This document shows, in pieces, positions 45,204-57,689 of a stretch of DNA of 64,000 bases. The DNA comes from Helichrysum umbraculigerum. Taxonomy: Eukaryota > Streptophyta > Magnoliopsida > Asterales > Asteraceae. The notes under the pieces are model-generated. The model was given only the letters and a program-made list of their open reading frames with translations. It was not told the origin of the DNA and searched no databases. The stretch spans positions 41,185,001 through 41,249,000 of the forward strand of contig CATIUR010000001.1 in assembly GCA_949592205.1 (NCBI GenBank). Direction: 5' to 3'. Positions within the stretch are counted from its first letter, which is position 1. Each line of letters begins with the position of its first letter. The position numbers and the translations under genes were made by a program.

Positions 45204-47732
45204 TGTAACACCCGCCAAATTAGGACTAGTAATTAGTGCCTAATTCTCTGTTAATACATGTAATTAGTTCTGTGTTAGGCTAATTAATGTATCGAATTAT
45301 ATACTGATGAATATATACAAACTTTGCGATTTGATTAAATCATACGCAATTTAAATCGAATGTATTTCGGTTCCATAAATACGGACGTTGGTGACACAAT
45401 TTAAAATTAAGTATAAAACATTTTCTGAAAACATTACTGGGTCCAAACGACTGTTTAAATTTTATTCCCAAAGTTGTCCCGACTCGTACAATAGAAACTT
45501 ACCAAATTAACAACAAAATACGCAAATTATTTAAATCACATCTTAATGTCTTTAAATTATTAGATAATTGGTAAAACAATTTAATTAAATTATTAAACAA
45601 AATTCGTATTTTAAAATGGATAATTAACGCGCGAAATATTTATTAAAATGTTAAATGACGGAGAAAACGAACACCACGCGGAGCGCGGGGCGAAGACTGA
45701 AAGTGGAGGATAACCTTCACCTCCCTCCTCTCTTTCCTCATTCAATTCACTTCCACTCTCTCTCTCTCCTTTCTCTTTCTCTTCTTTCTCTCTAAAAACA
45801 CCATCCACCTCCATCATACAAAATCATCAAATAACAACATCAACCGCACTCGAATCATCAATATTTTTAGAGATTCACGACCACCTCGCAACGATCTACA
45901 CTTCCATCTTTCCGGATTTCCATTTCGCCACTTTGTAAGTTTCCGACAAAATCCTGAAACCTTTCGATTCTTAGTATTTTTCACTTGTTAGTTGTTTATA
46001 TAACTTGTATATGTCCATTTCAAAGTGTAGAACACGATTTTATAGCTTAAAAACGGGTTTGAATTGGGTTTTTGGCCGGAAAATCTCGACAGTCGGACTT
46101 TCTGGGCTGATGTTCTTCAGTGCGACACAAGCCTTGTGTCGCATGTTGTGTCGTATTTTGCCTCTTGTGTCGTATGAAACCAGTTATGTCGTATCCTATG
46201 CTACACAATATTGTGTCGTACCTTATGTCGCTAATACTATGCGACACTATCACTATGTCGCTGTTGAATCAACATCTCGCATCTATGCGACACAACCCTT
46301 GTGTCGTATAGATATTGTGTCGCATTTCTATGCGACACAACCCTTGTGTCGCATGACAAACTTTTGTGTCGCATATTGTGTCGCAAAACACAGAAAACTC
46401 AGAATTTTACTAAGTGTCGAGACTCGAAATTTATCACTCGATTTTACCCGAATTCAGATCCCAGATGCGTTTTTCACCAAAGCAATATAGTAGAAATAAA
46501 AATTTTTCGAGCTGACCTGGCATCTCGACCCCAGCCAGGGTCCAGCCCCTTGGACCCCGCCAGGGGCGCTGCCCCCGGACCCCCGTACTTAGATTCCGTA
46601 AGCACATTTCTCACCGAGTGTCAAACTTGTATGACTTCAAAACGCTTATATGATACAACTTTTCAAACATAATGGAATATACTTTTCAAGTATAACACTT
46701 CGAAATCAATGTGATAACATCAGGACTATTATTACAATTAATCACCAACGGGCCGTACACGTTTTCAAACACTTAACAAATCAACCAAATCGTAGTAATT
46801 TGGACATATATATAGTTGTGTAACAACTACAAGGGTGATCTTTTGAGATACCCAATCATGTTTATAACCATCGCGTGTCGTGGACACCCTCAGGTTACAA
46901 GTCTTTGGACTTCATCACTCGGCTAATCAACTTACGTTTATTTAAACGCTTTCAGACTCAGGTGAGTCTCATAGCCCCTCTTTTTACTATTTTACTCAGG
47001 GGTGTGATATATTGCTCATTTTTAACATGTGAACGCAAGTACAAACATTTCATATACTACATGAGTTTTTCACAACTAATCATTTAAAGTCCTCCGTCAG
47101 CATAGTTGTTAATACGTTGTAGCGTGAATATTAGTATATGGTACCATATAGGATTGACCCTCCTCGTTCGGGTTAGCAAGCACTAACCGGGTAAACGGAC
47201 GTACTAATATTTGGGAAGACGAATGTTGATTAGGCATTCGTGGAGGCACCTCGCCCGGAATTCTCTATAGGGGACCCGGCCCTCGAGTTAAGCTCAACTA
47301 TGTGCTCATGGCTGTATACATATACATTAAAAATTGCTGGATGCACTTCAATCATTATTAAATCTTGCGGTTCATACTATATTACTTGCTTTCAAACCTG
47401 TGAGCTCACCAGCTTTAGCTGACCCATTTAGCATGTATCGCAGGTACCAAGCAGTAGACTGTTTCGGCTTCAGGACTTTTAGCTCGAGTCAGCATACAGA
47501 CGTTTGAGATTTTCTTGCATTAGTATATTTTGTACAAGTACTTATGTACTGAAATCCCCTTATATTTAAACTCGAGCTATGTAAAGCTATAAATGTTGTA
47601 AACATTTCAATATTAATATATTTTGTTAAAACGACGCATATAGAGTCGTTTACTATATATCTTTGTGCTTTGTTATTGATTAGTAACACCCAAATCGAGC
47701 TTCCGCAAATCATCAAATTTGGGGGTGTTACA
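45204..47732 (+). repeat. 3' LTR of the Tekay element (with a 71-bp extra segment)
   Basis: 2529 bp. Positions 46456-46526 (71 bp, starting AGATCCCAGATGCG) have no counterpart in the 5' LTR, and the length difference between the LTRs is exactly this segment. TSD TATCA follows at 47733-47737. Confidence 0.95.
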
Positions 47733-47737
47733 TATCA

Positions 47738-48038
47738 TCTGTAGAGGTCGCTTAGTTCTTTTAGGACAAGTGAGGGGGGTTTAAACAACCTGTTTCTGAT
47801 CAGAATCACGATAACCTAGGATTCAGTGACATATGATTTTAGGCTTTTAGAGTAAAACGTAGGGTCCTAGAGTTTACACCGACTGTCCGTCTGATGATTT
47901 GCCCAAAGTAGTCTCCAATCATCTTTATAATGAATATCATCCAGAAACCCTAATTACCGAAGTTTCAGCAATCACGCTTTACCTGTTGCCTACTCTCTAT
48001 TTTATTTTCTTGTTTTATTTAGTATTAGATAAACCAAC
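47738..48038 (+). repeat. 3' LTR of the outer Athila, part 2
   Basis: Continues the LTR after the Tekay insertion and matches 2150-2458 except for the short G-run. It is interrupted at 48039 by Athila-b (TSD CCAAC, 48034-48038). Confidence 0.9.
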
Positions 48039-50136
48039 TGATAACATTGAATAATGTTACATTTATATTAATAATATTTACTATTTTTATGATATTTATA
48101 TTGCATTTATTTGATAATAGATATTGATTTGGTTAATATTTACAAAATAGGTAATAATAGAGCTTAAATTAGAAAAGGAGCGAAAATAGGCTAAATAAAG
48201 TAATTTTTGTATAAAACTTAATTGTACCTAAATATAGTTGGGACAAAGTGGCTAAAAGAGTGATAAAAATAAATAAAGTTCGCGAATACTTGAGTTCGAA
48301 AAGATAAATGGATTGCGCGAAAATAATTAGATTGAAGATTTATTGGAGTTTACTAGTTGATCCAAATACTTATTTGGATTAAATAAATAATAATAATACT
48401 ATAGTAATTAAGTTAGTAATAGTAATAAATTTACTAATTATAATAACGTTAAATAAGTAAATAATAAAAATAATAATAAAGTGAATAATAATAAAATAAT
48501 AATAATGGTTATGTTTGGTGCATATTTGCAGGGTTCACGTGGACTTAAAGTGAAAGCCGGTCAAATAGCCCAAGTCGAGCAAAAGAATTACGGAGGAAAC
48601 AAGAATTGAAGACCTTCTAGAAGCATCTAGAAGGTGGGCCTCGATTGATGAAGAATGGCGGTTAGGACAAACAAATGTGAGGTGGTGGTTTTTCTTGGTG
48701 GGTACACCAAAATTATTTCAACCGGCGGTCCACATAAAATATCAACCGGCGGTTGGGACCGACCTACAGCAACTATAAAAGCAGACCCCTACCATACGAA
48801 TTTTGTACCACTTCTTCATAGGATTAAACCCCAAAGTCGAAAATAAAATTCTTAATTCGACTCTTTTACCTTAAATACGAATTTAAGGGTTTTTCTAAGG
48901 GTTTAGGAGCGCGCTTTCGGAGCAAGAGGAGTTAGGGTTACGCACAATCATTGTAAGGATATAATAATTATTTGGTTTGCACTCTTTTATTTATTTTAAT
49001 AATAATGTTTACTTTATTTTCAATTATTATTTGTGTTTACTTTATAATGATTATGAGTGACTAAATTTTTTTGCACTTACTTGAATGAAGTAATCTAATG
49101 ATTAGGGTTGTTATCTTTTAATATTTATGTTGAATTATTTTTGTTTAATCGTGAACCTTATGTATTTGAGTTTAATCTAATTGATTATTTTGTTGGTAAA
49201 TTATTATATGATCAATTTAGCGGGAGCTTTTTCATAATAATAGTTTATTATAATTATTTGTCTATGAATAATTGTTAATTGATTGCGGAAGCATATATTA
49301 AATAAGATAATCATTTAAACATGAATGTGTAAGTAGGTGAAGTTGACGGGAGTTATTCACTAGATTAAATCTTAAATTAATAAATTGAAATTAAGGTATA
49401 GGATAAGTGGACGCTAATCCTAGTTTAATTAAGATTCGTATATTCAACTTAAATAAGTTTATTGCAATTTAATTAATGTTTAATTGAAACTATTATAGTT
49501 TAAGTTTTATTATATTATTGAAGCTTGTTAATGATTTAATTAGTGGCTATAGCGAACGTTTGTCACAAAGTTATTTCATTATTTGATTATATGTCTATGT
49601 ATGATTAATCCAATGATAGCAGATGCAGATTTGGTATAAGTTAAATAATTAAACTTAAATGTATAAAATGAGGATATTGATGAACGTCTTTCATTAAATT
49701 AAATTGTTAATTAGTTAATTAATATTTATGTGAAGGTCATGGCGAACGTTAAACCTGATCTAAAATAAGATGAGCATTGATTGCTAAATAACTTGGTTTT
49801 ATTAAACAACCCGAAATCATTAGTGAGCTAGTTCAAGTAAGTGTCATTTTTTATATCTGAATAAGTTTAATAAATTAAATTTAACTCTTTTTGAGTTTAC
49901 TTGCCTTTTAGTTTAATTTTAGTAGTTTAAGCAAAGTAACAATTCTGTTACACAAACCCTAGTCTTTTTTAGTATTTAAGTTAATTATATTTTAAGTATT
50001 AAATTCACATTCCCTATGGAACGAACCTAGACTTACTGTAGCTATATTATAAGCGATAGGGTATACTTACCTCTGTTGTGTAATAGTTAAGTGTCAGTTT
50101 TTATTTGTTTATTTTATAATTAGATTTTACACATCA
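48039..50136 (+). repeat. 5' LTR of Athila-b
   Basis: TGATAACATTGAATAATG ... TTTTACACATCA. It has two CAACCGGCGGT(T/C) words (48719-48755) directly upstream of the TATA box at 48774. Homologous to the solo LTR at 3707-5653 (diverged) and to 57706-58666. Confidence 0.93.
48774..48781 (+). promoter_or_regulatory. TATA box of the Athila-b LTR
   Basis: TATAAAAG in the context CAACTATAAAAGCAG, about 20 bp after the second CAACCGGCGGTTG palindrome. Likely start of element RNA about 30 bp downstream. Confidence 0.75.
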
Positions 50137-50142
50137 AGTTTT

Positions 50143-50160
50143 TGGCGCCGCTGTCGGGGA
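50143..50160 (+). other. Primer-binding site, tRNA-Asp type (Athila-b)
   Basis: TGGCGCCGCTGTCGGGGA, six bases after the LTR, near-perfect complement of the tRNA-Asp 3' end (two mismatches). Confidence 0.9.
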
Positions 50161-50547
50161 CTGTGATAGAATTACTTAGAAAATTAAATTATTAAATTAT
50201 TGTACATAGTTTGTCAATTGAAAAATCGGCTCACCCATTGTAACAAAACACAAAGAGGTATATGGCGGGTCGTTCTGCTTCCCTAAAGAAGTAGGTTTTT
50301 AATAAGTTTCGCGCTGACCTATTTTATACGCTTCTATTCTGTGTCTGTTCAAAGGAGCTACCGAGGACTTTTGATAGACTTTGTTAAGTAATTTATAAAT
50401 TTAATTTAATATAGTTAATTGATCCTTTCTTGGAATTTATTTCCTAGAAAGTTATTTTTGTTTCTATTAATTTTTTTTAGTTGTATTGAGCCGGTGCGTT
50501 TTTACGGTTTTATCTATTGTGGTTTTACATGTTTAATCAGGTAGTGG
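50161..50547 (+). other. Leader of Athila-b
   Basis: Untranslated. It ends with a T-rich tract and AATCAG (50534-50539) eight bases before the gag ATG, an acceptor-like arrangement. No other motif recognised. Confidence 0.5.
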
Positions 50548-52527
50548 ATGAACACTTGGAATTCGGGAAACGAAATCCTGAGTCCATTGTCCGATCCAGA
50601 GAAAACCGCAAAGAAGTATAGGAAGAAGAAATCAAAGAACAAATCGACGGATCCAACTGACAGCCAAACGGAATCCGGGTCAACTTCAACAAACGTAATC
50701 ATAGAGGAAGCTTACGAAGGAGAGCTGGAATCTAAATACGAGGACGAAGAGGAAGTTACACTGGAAGAGGAAGAAGAAAAGGAAGAAATGGCTAACGAGA
50801 ATGATACTCCGATGTGGCCCCGGATAAGGACCGTTGCTCCTACGCCGACATCTGTAATTCAAAGGTCACCGATCGATAACAACTTTTCGTTAAAGGGTAA
50901 TCATTTGCAAATGATCAAAGATACTCAGTTTGATGGAAGAGTACGGGCCGATCCGCACAAACATATTGCTAATTTCTTTGAGATAGGAGATATGTTCAAG
51001 TATGGGCCGAACACAGATGAAGCTCTTAAGCTACGGACTTTCCCAATGTCTTTGTGTGGGGAAGCGAAAATTTGGTACCAAGAACTTGAGCCAAATACTA
51101 TCCAGACTTGGGATCAAATGCGGGAAGCGTTTGTTAGCCGATATTTTCCTCCGGCTCTAGCGGAAAGATTACTGAACGAAATCCGAGCATTCAGGAAGAA
51201 TGATGGAGAGACTTTAATGGAAGCATGGTTAAGAATTATGGAGATGTTGAGGAATTTTCATGGACATGGTTTATCAAACGCGGAAACCATTGAACTTTTC
51301 TATAATGGACTTGATATTCCATCGGCTTCTGTTCTTGATGCTTCGGGAGGGGGTTTGTTCATGTATAAGACTCCAAATGATGCATGGAAGGTACTAGAAG
51401 ATAAGGTTCTCCAAAGTCTTAACTGGGCGAAAGATCAAAAGAATAAACCTGCCCGGAAAACTGTTGCATTTGCTGATGGGAGTGATAGTAGAAATTCTGA
51501 TAATTCAGAAATGATGAAAGAATTGAAAGCCATGTCAACCAAGTTTGATAATCAGTTCAAGACTCTTAAGATGGAAATAAATGTGCTTAGAGAAGGTTGT
51601 AGTAACTGCGGGGGTAACCATGCCACAGATCAATGTAATGAAGACGATCAACCTATGATGATTGCTGAAGAAGATGCCAATTACATGCAACAAGGTAATT
51701 ACCAAAATAATTATCAGAGGAATGGTTATCAAAATAGGAATTCAGGGAATTTTCAAGGCAACCGATATAATCAGAATTATAACAATCAGTATCAGTCACG
51801 AGGCAATGCTACACCCGACTATCAGAAACAGGAAGATAACGAGCCATCTATGAAGGAAATAATGAAGGACTTTGTTACAAAATAGGATGCTAGTATGAAG
51901 GACTTTATTTCAAAACATGATGCTTGTGTGGAAAGATTGAAGACTCAAATGACGAATAAGAGGATTAGTATGGAGCAAGGTCAAAAGAATCAACAAGCCT
52001 CGATTCAAGATTTGGAAAGATAGATGGATAGGCTATCTGAGGGACATAATAGTAGACCAACCGGTGATCTACCTAGTAATACACAACAAAACCCGAGACA
52101 AACTTCCAATAGTGGTACGAAATATCAGCCACCACCCGCCCGAACTGAGCATGCTAATGCTATCATTACTCGTAGTGGGAAGGAGTTACAACCACCTCCG
52201 ATGAAAACACCGAAAGTTACTAACACTGTTTTGCAGGATGATGAAGAGCAAGAAGTTGCAGAAGAGGATGAAGAGACTGCACAACCAACACCCCAGGTCA
52301 CACAACCGGTGGTAAAGGCTTATAAACTAAAGATTTCATATCCTCAACGCTTGAGGAAGGAGAAGATGGCGGCACAATATGGAAGTTTATGGATATGATC
52401 AAGGCCATTCGGATCAACGTGCCTTTAGTTGATGTATTAGCTGGGATGCCGAACTATGCCAAATTTATTAAGGAGTTGGTGAGCAACAAGGATAAGCTTT
52501 CAGAGGCGTCGGCTACATTTTTTTAAT
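50548..52527 (+). pseudogene. Athila-b gag
   Basis: ATG at 50548 (MNTWNSGNEILSPLSDPEK). A basic then very acidic N-terminus (DEEEVTLEEEEEKEEM) precedes the gag domain (DTQFDGRVRADPHKHIANFF, LCGEAKIWYQELEPNTIQTW, FVSRYFPPALAERLLNEIRA). A single zinc knuckle CSNCGGNHATDQC lies at about 51598-51636. Downstream is the Athila-typical ANAIITRSGK region. Breaks: in-frame TAG at 51883-51885 and 52021-52023, a frameshift near 52380, and another at the T-run near 52518. The chain continues into the protease without a clear boundary. Confidence 0.88.
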
Positions 52528-55500
52528 GATGAGTGCTCTGCCATTGTTAAAAATCAGATTCCACCTAAGTTGGGTGATCCGAGAAGTTTTATTGTTTCTT
52601 GTACTTTGGGAAAGTTCATGACTTGTGATGCCCTAGCTGACTTAGGTGTTAGTATAAATTTGATGCCCTATTCTTTATATGCTAAATTGTCCTTAGGATC
52701 ACTTAAACCCACACGTATGAGTATGTTGGTAGAAGTAGGAAAATTTACTTTTCCTGTTGATTTTGTTATCTTGGAGATGGATGAAGATAGTAAAGTCCCA
52801 CTAATTTTAGGACGACCATTTTTACATACTGATGATGCTATAATTTATGTTAAAAATAAGCAGTTAACCTTAGGATTGGGCCAGGAAAGGATTGCTTTCA
52901 CGGTTGATAAGGCCATGAAACATCCTTATTCTACTGATGATACTTGTTTTAGTATTGATGTGATAGATGCAGCTATGGATGAGGAGTTATGGAGATTGCT
53001 TGGAACAGATGCTGAACTTGCTGAATTATTGGAATCTGTCGAAGATAAGATGACTGAGGAAGAGTTGCTTTTAGGTATGGATGCTGATATGGATGAAGAA
53101 GAGCAACCAGTTTTTGAGAAGCTAAAGAATGAAGATCAGATGAGGATCAAGACATCGTTGGAGGATCCACCAAGAGATTTGGAGCTCAAGCCATTACCGA
53201 GTCACTTGGAGTATGCTTACTTGCAAGAGGAGAATTTGCTACCAGTAGTAATTTCTTCTACTCTTTTAAATTATGAAAAATCTGAATTGTTAAATGTTTT
53301 GAAAGCTCTCAAGGGTGCATTTGCTTGGCGTACATCTGACATACCCAGGATAACCCCTTTTTTTTAACATAAAATAAATTTTTTAGATGATGTGAAACCT
53401 GTTGTTCAAAGACAACGCAGGCTTAACCCAAATATGAAAGATATTTTCAAGAAAGAGGTTATTAAGTTACTTGATGCGGTATTTATCCGATTTCTGATAG
53501 CCCTTGGGTGAGTCCGGTTCATTGTGTTCCTAAAAAGGGGGGTATGACTGTAATTACAAATGATCAAAATGAATTAGTTCCTACTAGGACAGTCACGGGA
53601 TGGAGAGTATGTATTGATTATTGAAAGCTTAATGATGCCACCCGTAAAGATCATTTCCCTTTACCTTTTATTGACCAAATGTTAGAAAGACTTGCAGGAA
53701 ATGAATTCTTTTGTTTTCTTGATGGATTTTCTGGATATTTTCAAATACCTATAGACCTTAAGGATCAGGAATAAATAACTTTTACATGTCCTTTTGGTAC
53801 TTATGCTTATAGAAGAATGCCTTTTGGGCTATGTAATGCTCCAGCTACTTTTCAAAGATGTATGATTGCTATTTTTCAAGATATGATTGAAACTTCCATG
53901 GAAGTTTTCATGGATGATTTTTCAGTTTTTGGAAATTCTTTTAGAACTTGTTTGTCTAATTTAGATAAAATGTTTGAAAGATGTGAAAAGGCACATTTGG
54001 TTTTAAATTGGGAAAAATGTCATTTTATGGTTAAAGAAGGTATTGTATTAGGACATAACGTGTCTAGTGTGGGGATTGAGGTAGATAGAGCGAAGATAGA
54101 TGTTATTGCTAAGTTACCTCCACCTACAAATGTTAAAGCTGTTAGGAGTTTCTTAGGTCATGCGCGATTCTACCGTAGGTTTATAAAAGATTTTTCTAAG
54201 ATTACAAGACCTATGACTAAACTTTTAGAAAAAGACGCAAACTTTGACTTTAACCAGGATTGTGTGAAGGCATTTGAGACTTTGAAAGAACAATTAACCC
54301 ATGCACCCTTTATGGTTTCACCTAATTGGTCACATCCTTTTGAGTTAATGTGTGATGCTAGTGACTATGCTTTAGGTGTAGTTTTAGGACAACGAGAAGG
54401 AAATCATTTTATACCTATTTATTATGCTAGTAAGACATTAAATGGAATTATACTACTACTGAGAAAGAACTTTTAGCTATTGTGTTTGCTTTTGATAAGT
54501 TTAGGACATATCTGGTTTTGTCTAAAACTGTATTGTTTACTGACCATTCCGCTCTTAAATATTTATTTGCTAAACAAGATGCTAAACCCCGTCTAATTCG
54601 TTGGATTCTTTTATTACAAGAATTTGATATTCAAATAAAGGATAAAAGGGGGCTGAAAACCTTGCCGCTGATCACTTGTCAAGGTTGGAAAATCCAAACT
54701 TAGATAAGTTAGGCGATACTGACATAGATGATGCTTTTCCAGAAGAATTTCTTTTGCAGGTTAATGATTTTGAGCAGGAAGAAGAAGCACCATGGTTCAC
54801 GAATTTTGCTAACTATTTGGTTGCAGCTATTTTGAGGAAAGGAATGACGCATCAACAAAAGAGCAAATTCTTTTCGGATTTGAAGTACTATTTTTGGGAA
54901 GAACTGTATTTGTTTAGAGTTTGTGCTGATGGCATGATTAGGAGATGTGTATATGGAGCTGAGACTAGAAGGATTTTAGATGAATGTCACCATGGACCGA
55001 CTGGTGGGCATTATGGACCTTCTGTTACTGGTAAGAAGGTATTTGATGAGGGTTTTTATAGGCCTACGATTTTTAAAGAAGCACATACACTTTGTCAAAC
55101 GTGTGATGCATGCCAAAGAACGGGTAACATTTCTAAAAGAGATGAAATGCCACAACAAAGCATTCAAGTTCGTGAAGTGTTTGACATATGGGGTATAGAT
55201 TTTATGGGACCGTTTCCACCGTCATATAAGTGTGAATATATCTTGGTTGCGGTTGATTATGTGTCTAAATGGGCGGAGGCAAAAGCTTTGCCTAGGAATG
55301 ATGCGAGAGTAGTGATAGATATCTTGAAGAGTTTGATTTGTAGATTTGGTATTCCTAAAGCTTTGATTAGTGATCGTGGAAGTCATTTTGCAAATCAACA
55401 ATTGGAGAAAGTTTTGAAGAAATATGGAGTGACACATAGGTTTTCGACTTCTTACCACCCTCAAACGAGTGGTCAAGTTGAAAATACTAACCGAGCATTG

Positions 55501-56079
55501 AAGAAGATTTTAAAGAAGACGGTAAAAGATAATAGAGCTATTTGGGAAAAGAAGCTTGATGATGCTTTATGGGCGTTTAGAACCTCTTATAAAACACCTG
55601 TTGGGATAACACCTTATCGGTTACTTTATGGTAAGACATGTCATTTGGCAGTTGAGGTGGAGCACAAGGCTTATTGGGCGTTGAAGAACTGTAATATGGA
55701 TTTAATTGATGCAGGTGAGAAAAGATTTTTACAATTACATGAGTTAGATGAATTGAGGTTACAAGCTTATGAGAACTTGCATTTGTATAAAGAGCGTACT
55801 AAGGTTTGGCATGATCGGAAATTGAAAATGAGGAAGGAATTTAAAGCAGGTGATAAGGTTTTATTATTTCAATCTAAGTTTAAGTTGAAACAACCAAAGT
55901 TTAAACCACGATGGACTGGACCATATACGGTTAAGCATGGTTATCCGCCAGGTTATGTCGAGCTCTTGAAAACCGACGGGGGAAGTTTTAGAGTGAATGG
56001 ACATAGATTGAAGTTATATCACGAGGAAGATGTTGGAAGCGAGTGGGAGACGCTCGCGTTGTACCCGAAGAATAGATAA
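52528..56079 (+). pseudogene. Athila-b pol: protease, RT, RNase H, integrase
   Basis: Protease with ALADLGVSINLMP (Athila-type DLG in place of DTG, about 52630-52668) and VPLILGRPF (52798). RT from about 53390, with a frameshift near 53490, TGA at 53623-53625, TAA at 53772-53774, MPFGLCNAPATFQ (53817) and the catalytic FMDD at 53907-53918. RNase H MCDASDYALGVVLGQ (54348) has frameshifts near 54440-54480 and 54650. Integrase is open for 467 codons from about 54676: HHCC (54990-55120), core AVDYVSKWAEA (55249), SDRGSHF (55369), QVENTNRAL (55474) and a C-terminal FRVNGHRLKLY motif (about 55990). Stop at 56077-56079. Enzymatically dead because of the RT breaks. Confidence 0.92.
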
Positions 56080-56602
56080 ATTTAAGGTTTTGAACTTTGT
56101 GGGTGTGTTCACTGGAAACCCTCATGAGACTATAACTCGTCCACTTGGGATACCGAGGGGTTTAAAGGCTTATTGCATATGCTAAATGCAATCGTGATTC
56201 CTACGAAAGTGAGTTAGGATGTATTTTTCTGTTTGAACTATGTATTTAATTATTTTATATGTTATTTTTTCTTTTTGTTTTGTGTGCTGTGCTTTCGAAT
56301 GATGCTGCTGACACGGACTTGAACTCGCGCGCTATTGGACTTTTCAAGAGATATAAGGGGAGTTTTCTGTTCTAACTTCTTTTCTATTTATTTCTTACTT
56401 TTAATTTTACTGTTTAGTACAATGGAGACATTGTACAATTTAAGTGTGGGGATGGGAAAAGAAGTTTACTTGTCCGTAGGTTTTATTTTTATTTTAATAT
56501 GTGTATTTAAAAAAAATAAAAAAAATTAAACACTATTCTTAAAATAATGTATTATTTGAAGTTTTGAAACTAAGTATTTATTAATTAAAATAGTTTTATT
56601 AA

Positions 56603-56736
56603 AGGGTGGTGATTCGTACACCACCATTTTTTTATCCATACACCACTTTTCTGCTTTATAGTATTGTACAGTACAACACCGTAAAACACGTTTGGTGGTA
56701 TATGGATAAAAATGGTGGTGTACGAATCAATACCCT
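56603..56736. mobile_element. Palindromic MITE (134 bp)
   Basis: Ends AGGGTGGTGATTCG and CGAATCAATACCCT form an inverted repeat that extends about 45 bp inward with few mismatches (GTACACCACCATTTTT, ATCCATACACCAC). Flanked by TTATTAA on both sides (56596-56602 and 56737-56743), a 7-bp duplication or an extended TTA/TAA target. No coding. The superfamily is not assignable from the ends I recognise. Confidence 0.8.
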
Positions 56737-57014
56737 TTATTAAAAGTTTGTTTTATTTTTAAAATTTAGACTTTAACATGGATTTAAACTTTTTGTGTAT
56801 ATAATTTTAAAAATAACAAATAAGTGATGTATAGTTTCATTATATGATGTACTGATAGGCAATCTATATAAAAATTTCTGAAATTTAATAAGTAAATTTA
56901 ACTTGTATATTACTTTGTGATAAACACTATGATGTATGACAAAAAGTCTTAATTCCTAGATTTTACATGTATTATTTTATATTTTTGATATTTATATAAA
57001 ACCATTTGGGGGTT

Positions 57015-57067
57015 TACTAATAGTTTCGTCTGTTGTATGAAAATACAGACCTAGTCTCATATTAGTA
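57015..57067 (+). ncRNA. Hairpin module 1 in the Athila-b 3' UTR
   Basis: Outer stem TACTAATA / TATTAGTA (8 bp); inner stem TGTAT / ATACA closed by a GAAA tetraloop and flanked by the shared TCTGT and GAC. Predicted element within the retrotransposon RNA, not a separate gene. Confidence 0.6.
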
Positions 57068-57123
57068 TTCTTAAAAATAAGCAAAAGAAATATAAAATCT
57101 TTAAAAATTTAGATTCCTAAACT

Positions 57124-57181
57124 AATCAAACTATGTCGCTCTGTTATACTAAGGTATAGACATGTCACCGCTGGTTTGATT
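57124..57181 (+). ncRNA. Hairpin module 2 in the Athila-b 3' UTR
   Basis: Outer stem AATCAAAC / GTTTGATT; inner stem TATAC / GTATA with a TAAG loop; shared TGTCGCTCTGT before it and GACATGTCACC after it. Both stems differ in sequence from module 1 yet stay complementary. Confidence 0.62.
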
Positions 57182-57200
57182 TAAAGGGTTTGCTTTACTT

Positions 57201-57260
57201 GAATCAAGTTATATCGCTCTGTTGCATGAAAATGCAGACCCGTCACCAATGTCTTGATTC
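57201..57260 (+). ncRNA. Hairpin module 3 in the Athila-b 3' UTR
   Basis: Outer stem GAATCAAG / CTTGATTC; inner stem TGCAT / ATGCA with a GAAA loop; shared TATCGCTCTGT before it and GACCCGTCACC after it. Confidence 0.62.
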
Positions 57261-57340
57261 TCAAAAATGATTTTTATATACTTATTTTAAATATAAAGTA
57301 AAATGCATGACTAAATTTTAGGGGTATATTATAGGTGGGA

Positions 57341-57364
57341 GGGGGGGGGGGGGGGGGGGGGGGG
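57341..57364 (+). repeat. Homopolymer run of 24 G
   Basis: Uninterrupted G run in the 3' UTR, about 340 bp before the 3' LTR. The length may be imprecise because of slippage in sequencing. A similar G17 run is at 2185-2201. Confidence 0.8.
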
Positions 57365-57689
57365 TTCATAAATAATGTACATATTAACAATAAATGAGTT
57401 TTCAGAAATATGAGTATAGAATGTTTAAGTGGACAACAATATTGGTAATCATTTATGAGCTATATATTACGTTAATAATAATAATAAAGGAATTTTATTT
57501 CCTTATGAACAAAATAGTTATCCATGTTAATTAAATTGTTTAAATTTTAAAAATAGGAAACGGATTTTTAATTTGGGTATTTTAATTTTTAAATATTAGT
57601 TTTATGCTTATAAGTAATCATATTTGGATTAGTAGTGTGTAGTTTATATAGTAGTTTAGTTTTAGCCTACTTGAGGACAAGTAGAAGTT

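Larger units (their letters stand above)
37144..47732 (+). mobile_element. Tekay/Del-type chromovirus (Ty3/gypsy), 10.6 kb
   Basis: LTRs of 2458 bp (37144-39601) and 2529 bp (45204-47732), perfect TSD TATCA (37139-37143 and 47733-47737), tRNA-iMet-type PBS, gag, a single pol with C-terminal chromodomain, and PPT. Long LTRs and the IIGMDWLSNHRAEI protease context fit the Tekay (Del) lineage. The LTRs differ by roughly two dozen point changes by eye (about 1%) plus one 71-bp indel, so it is fairly young. Stops and frameshifts make it non-functional as it stands. It is inserted in the outer Athila 3' LTR. Confidence 0.95.
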
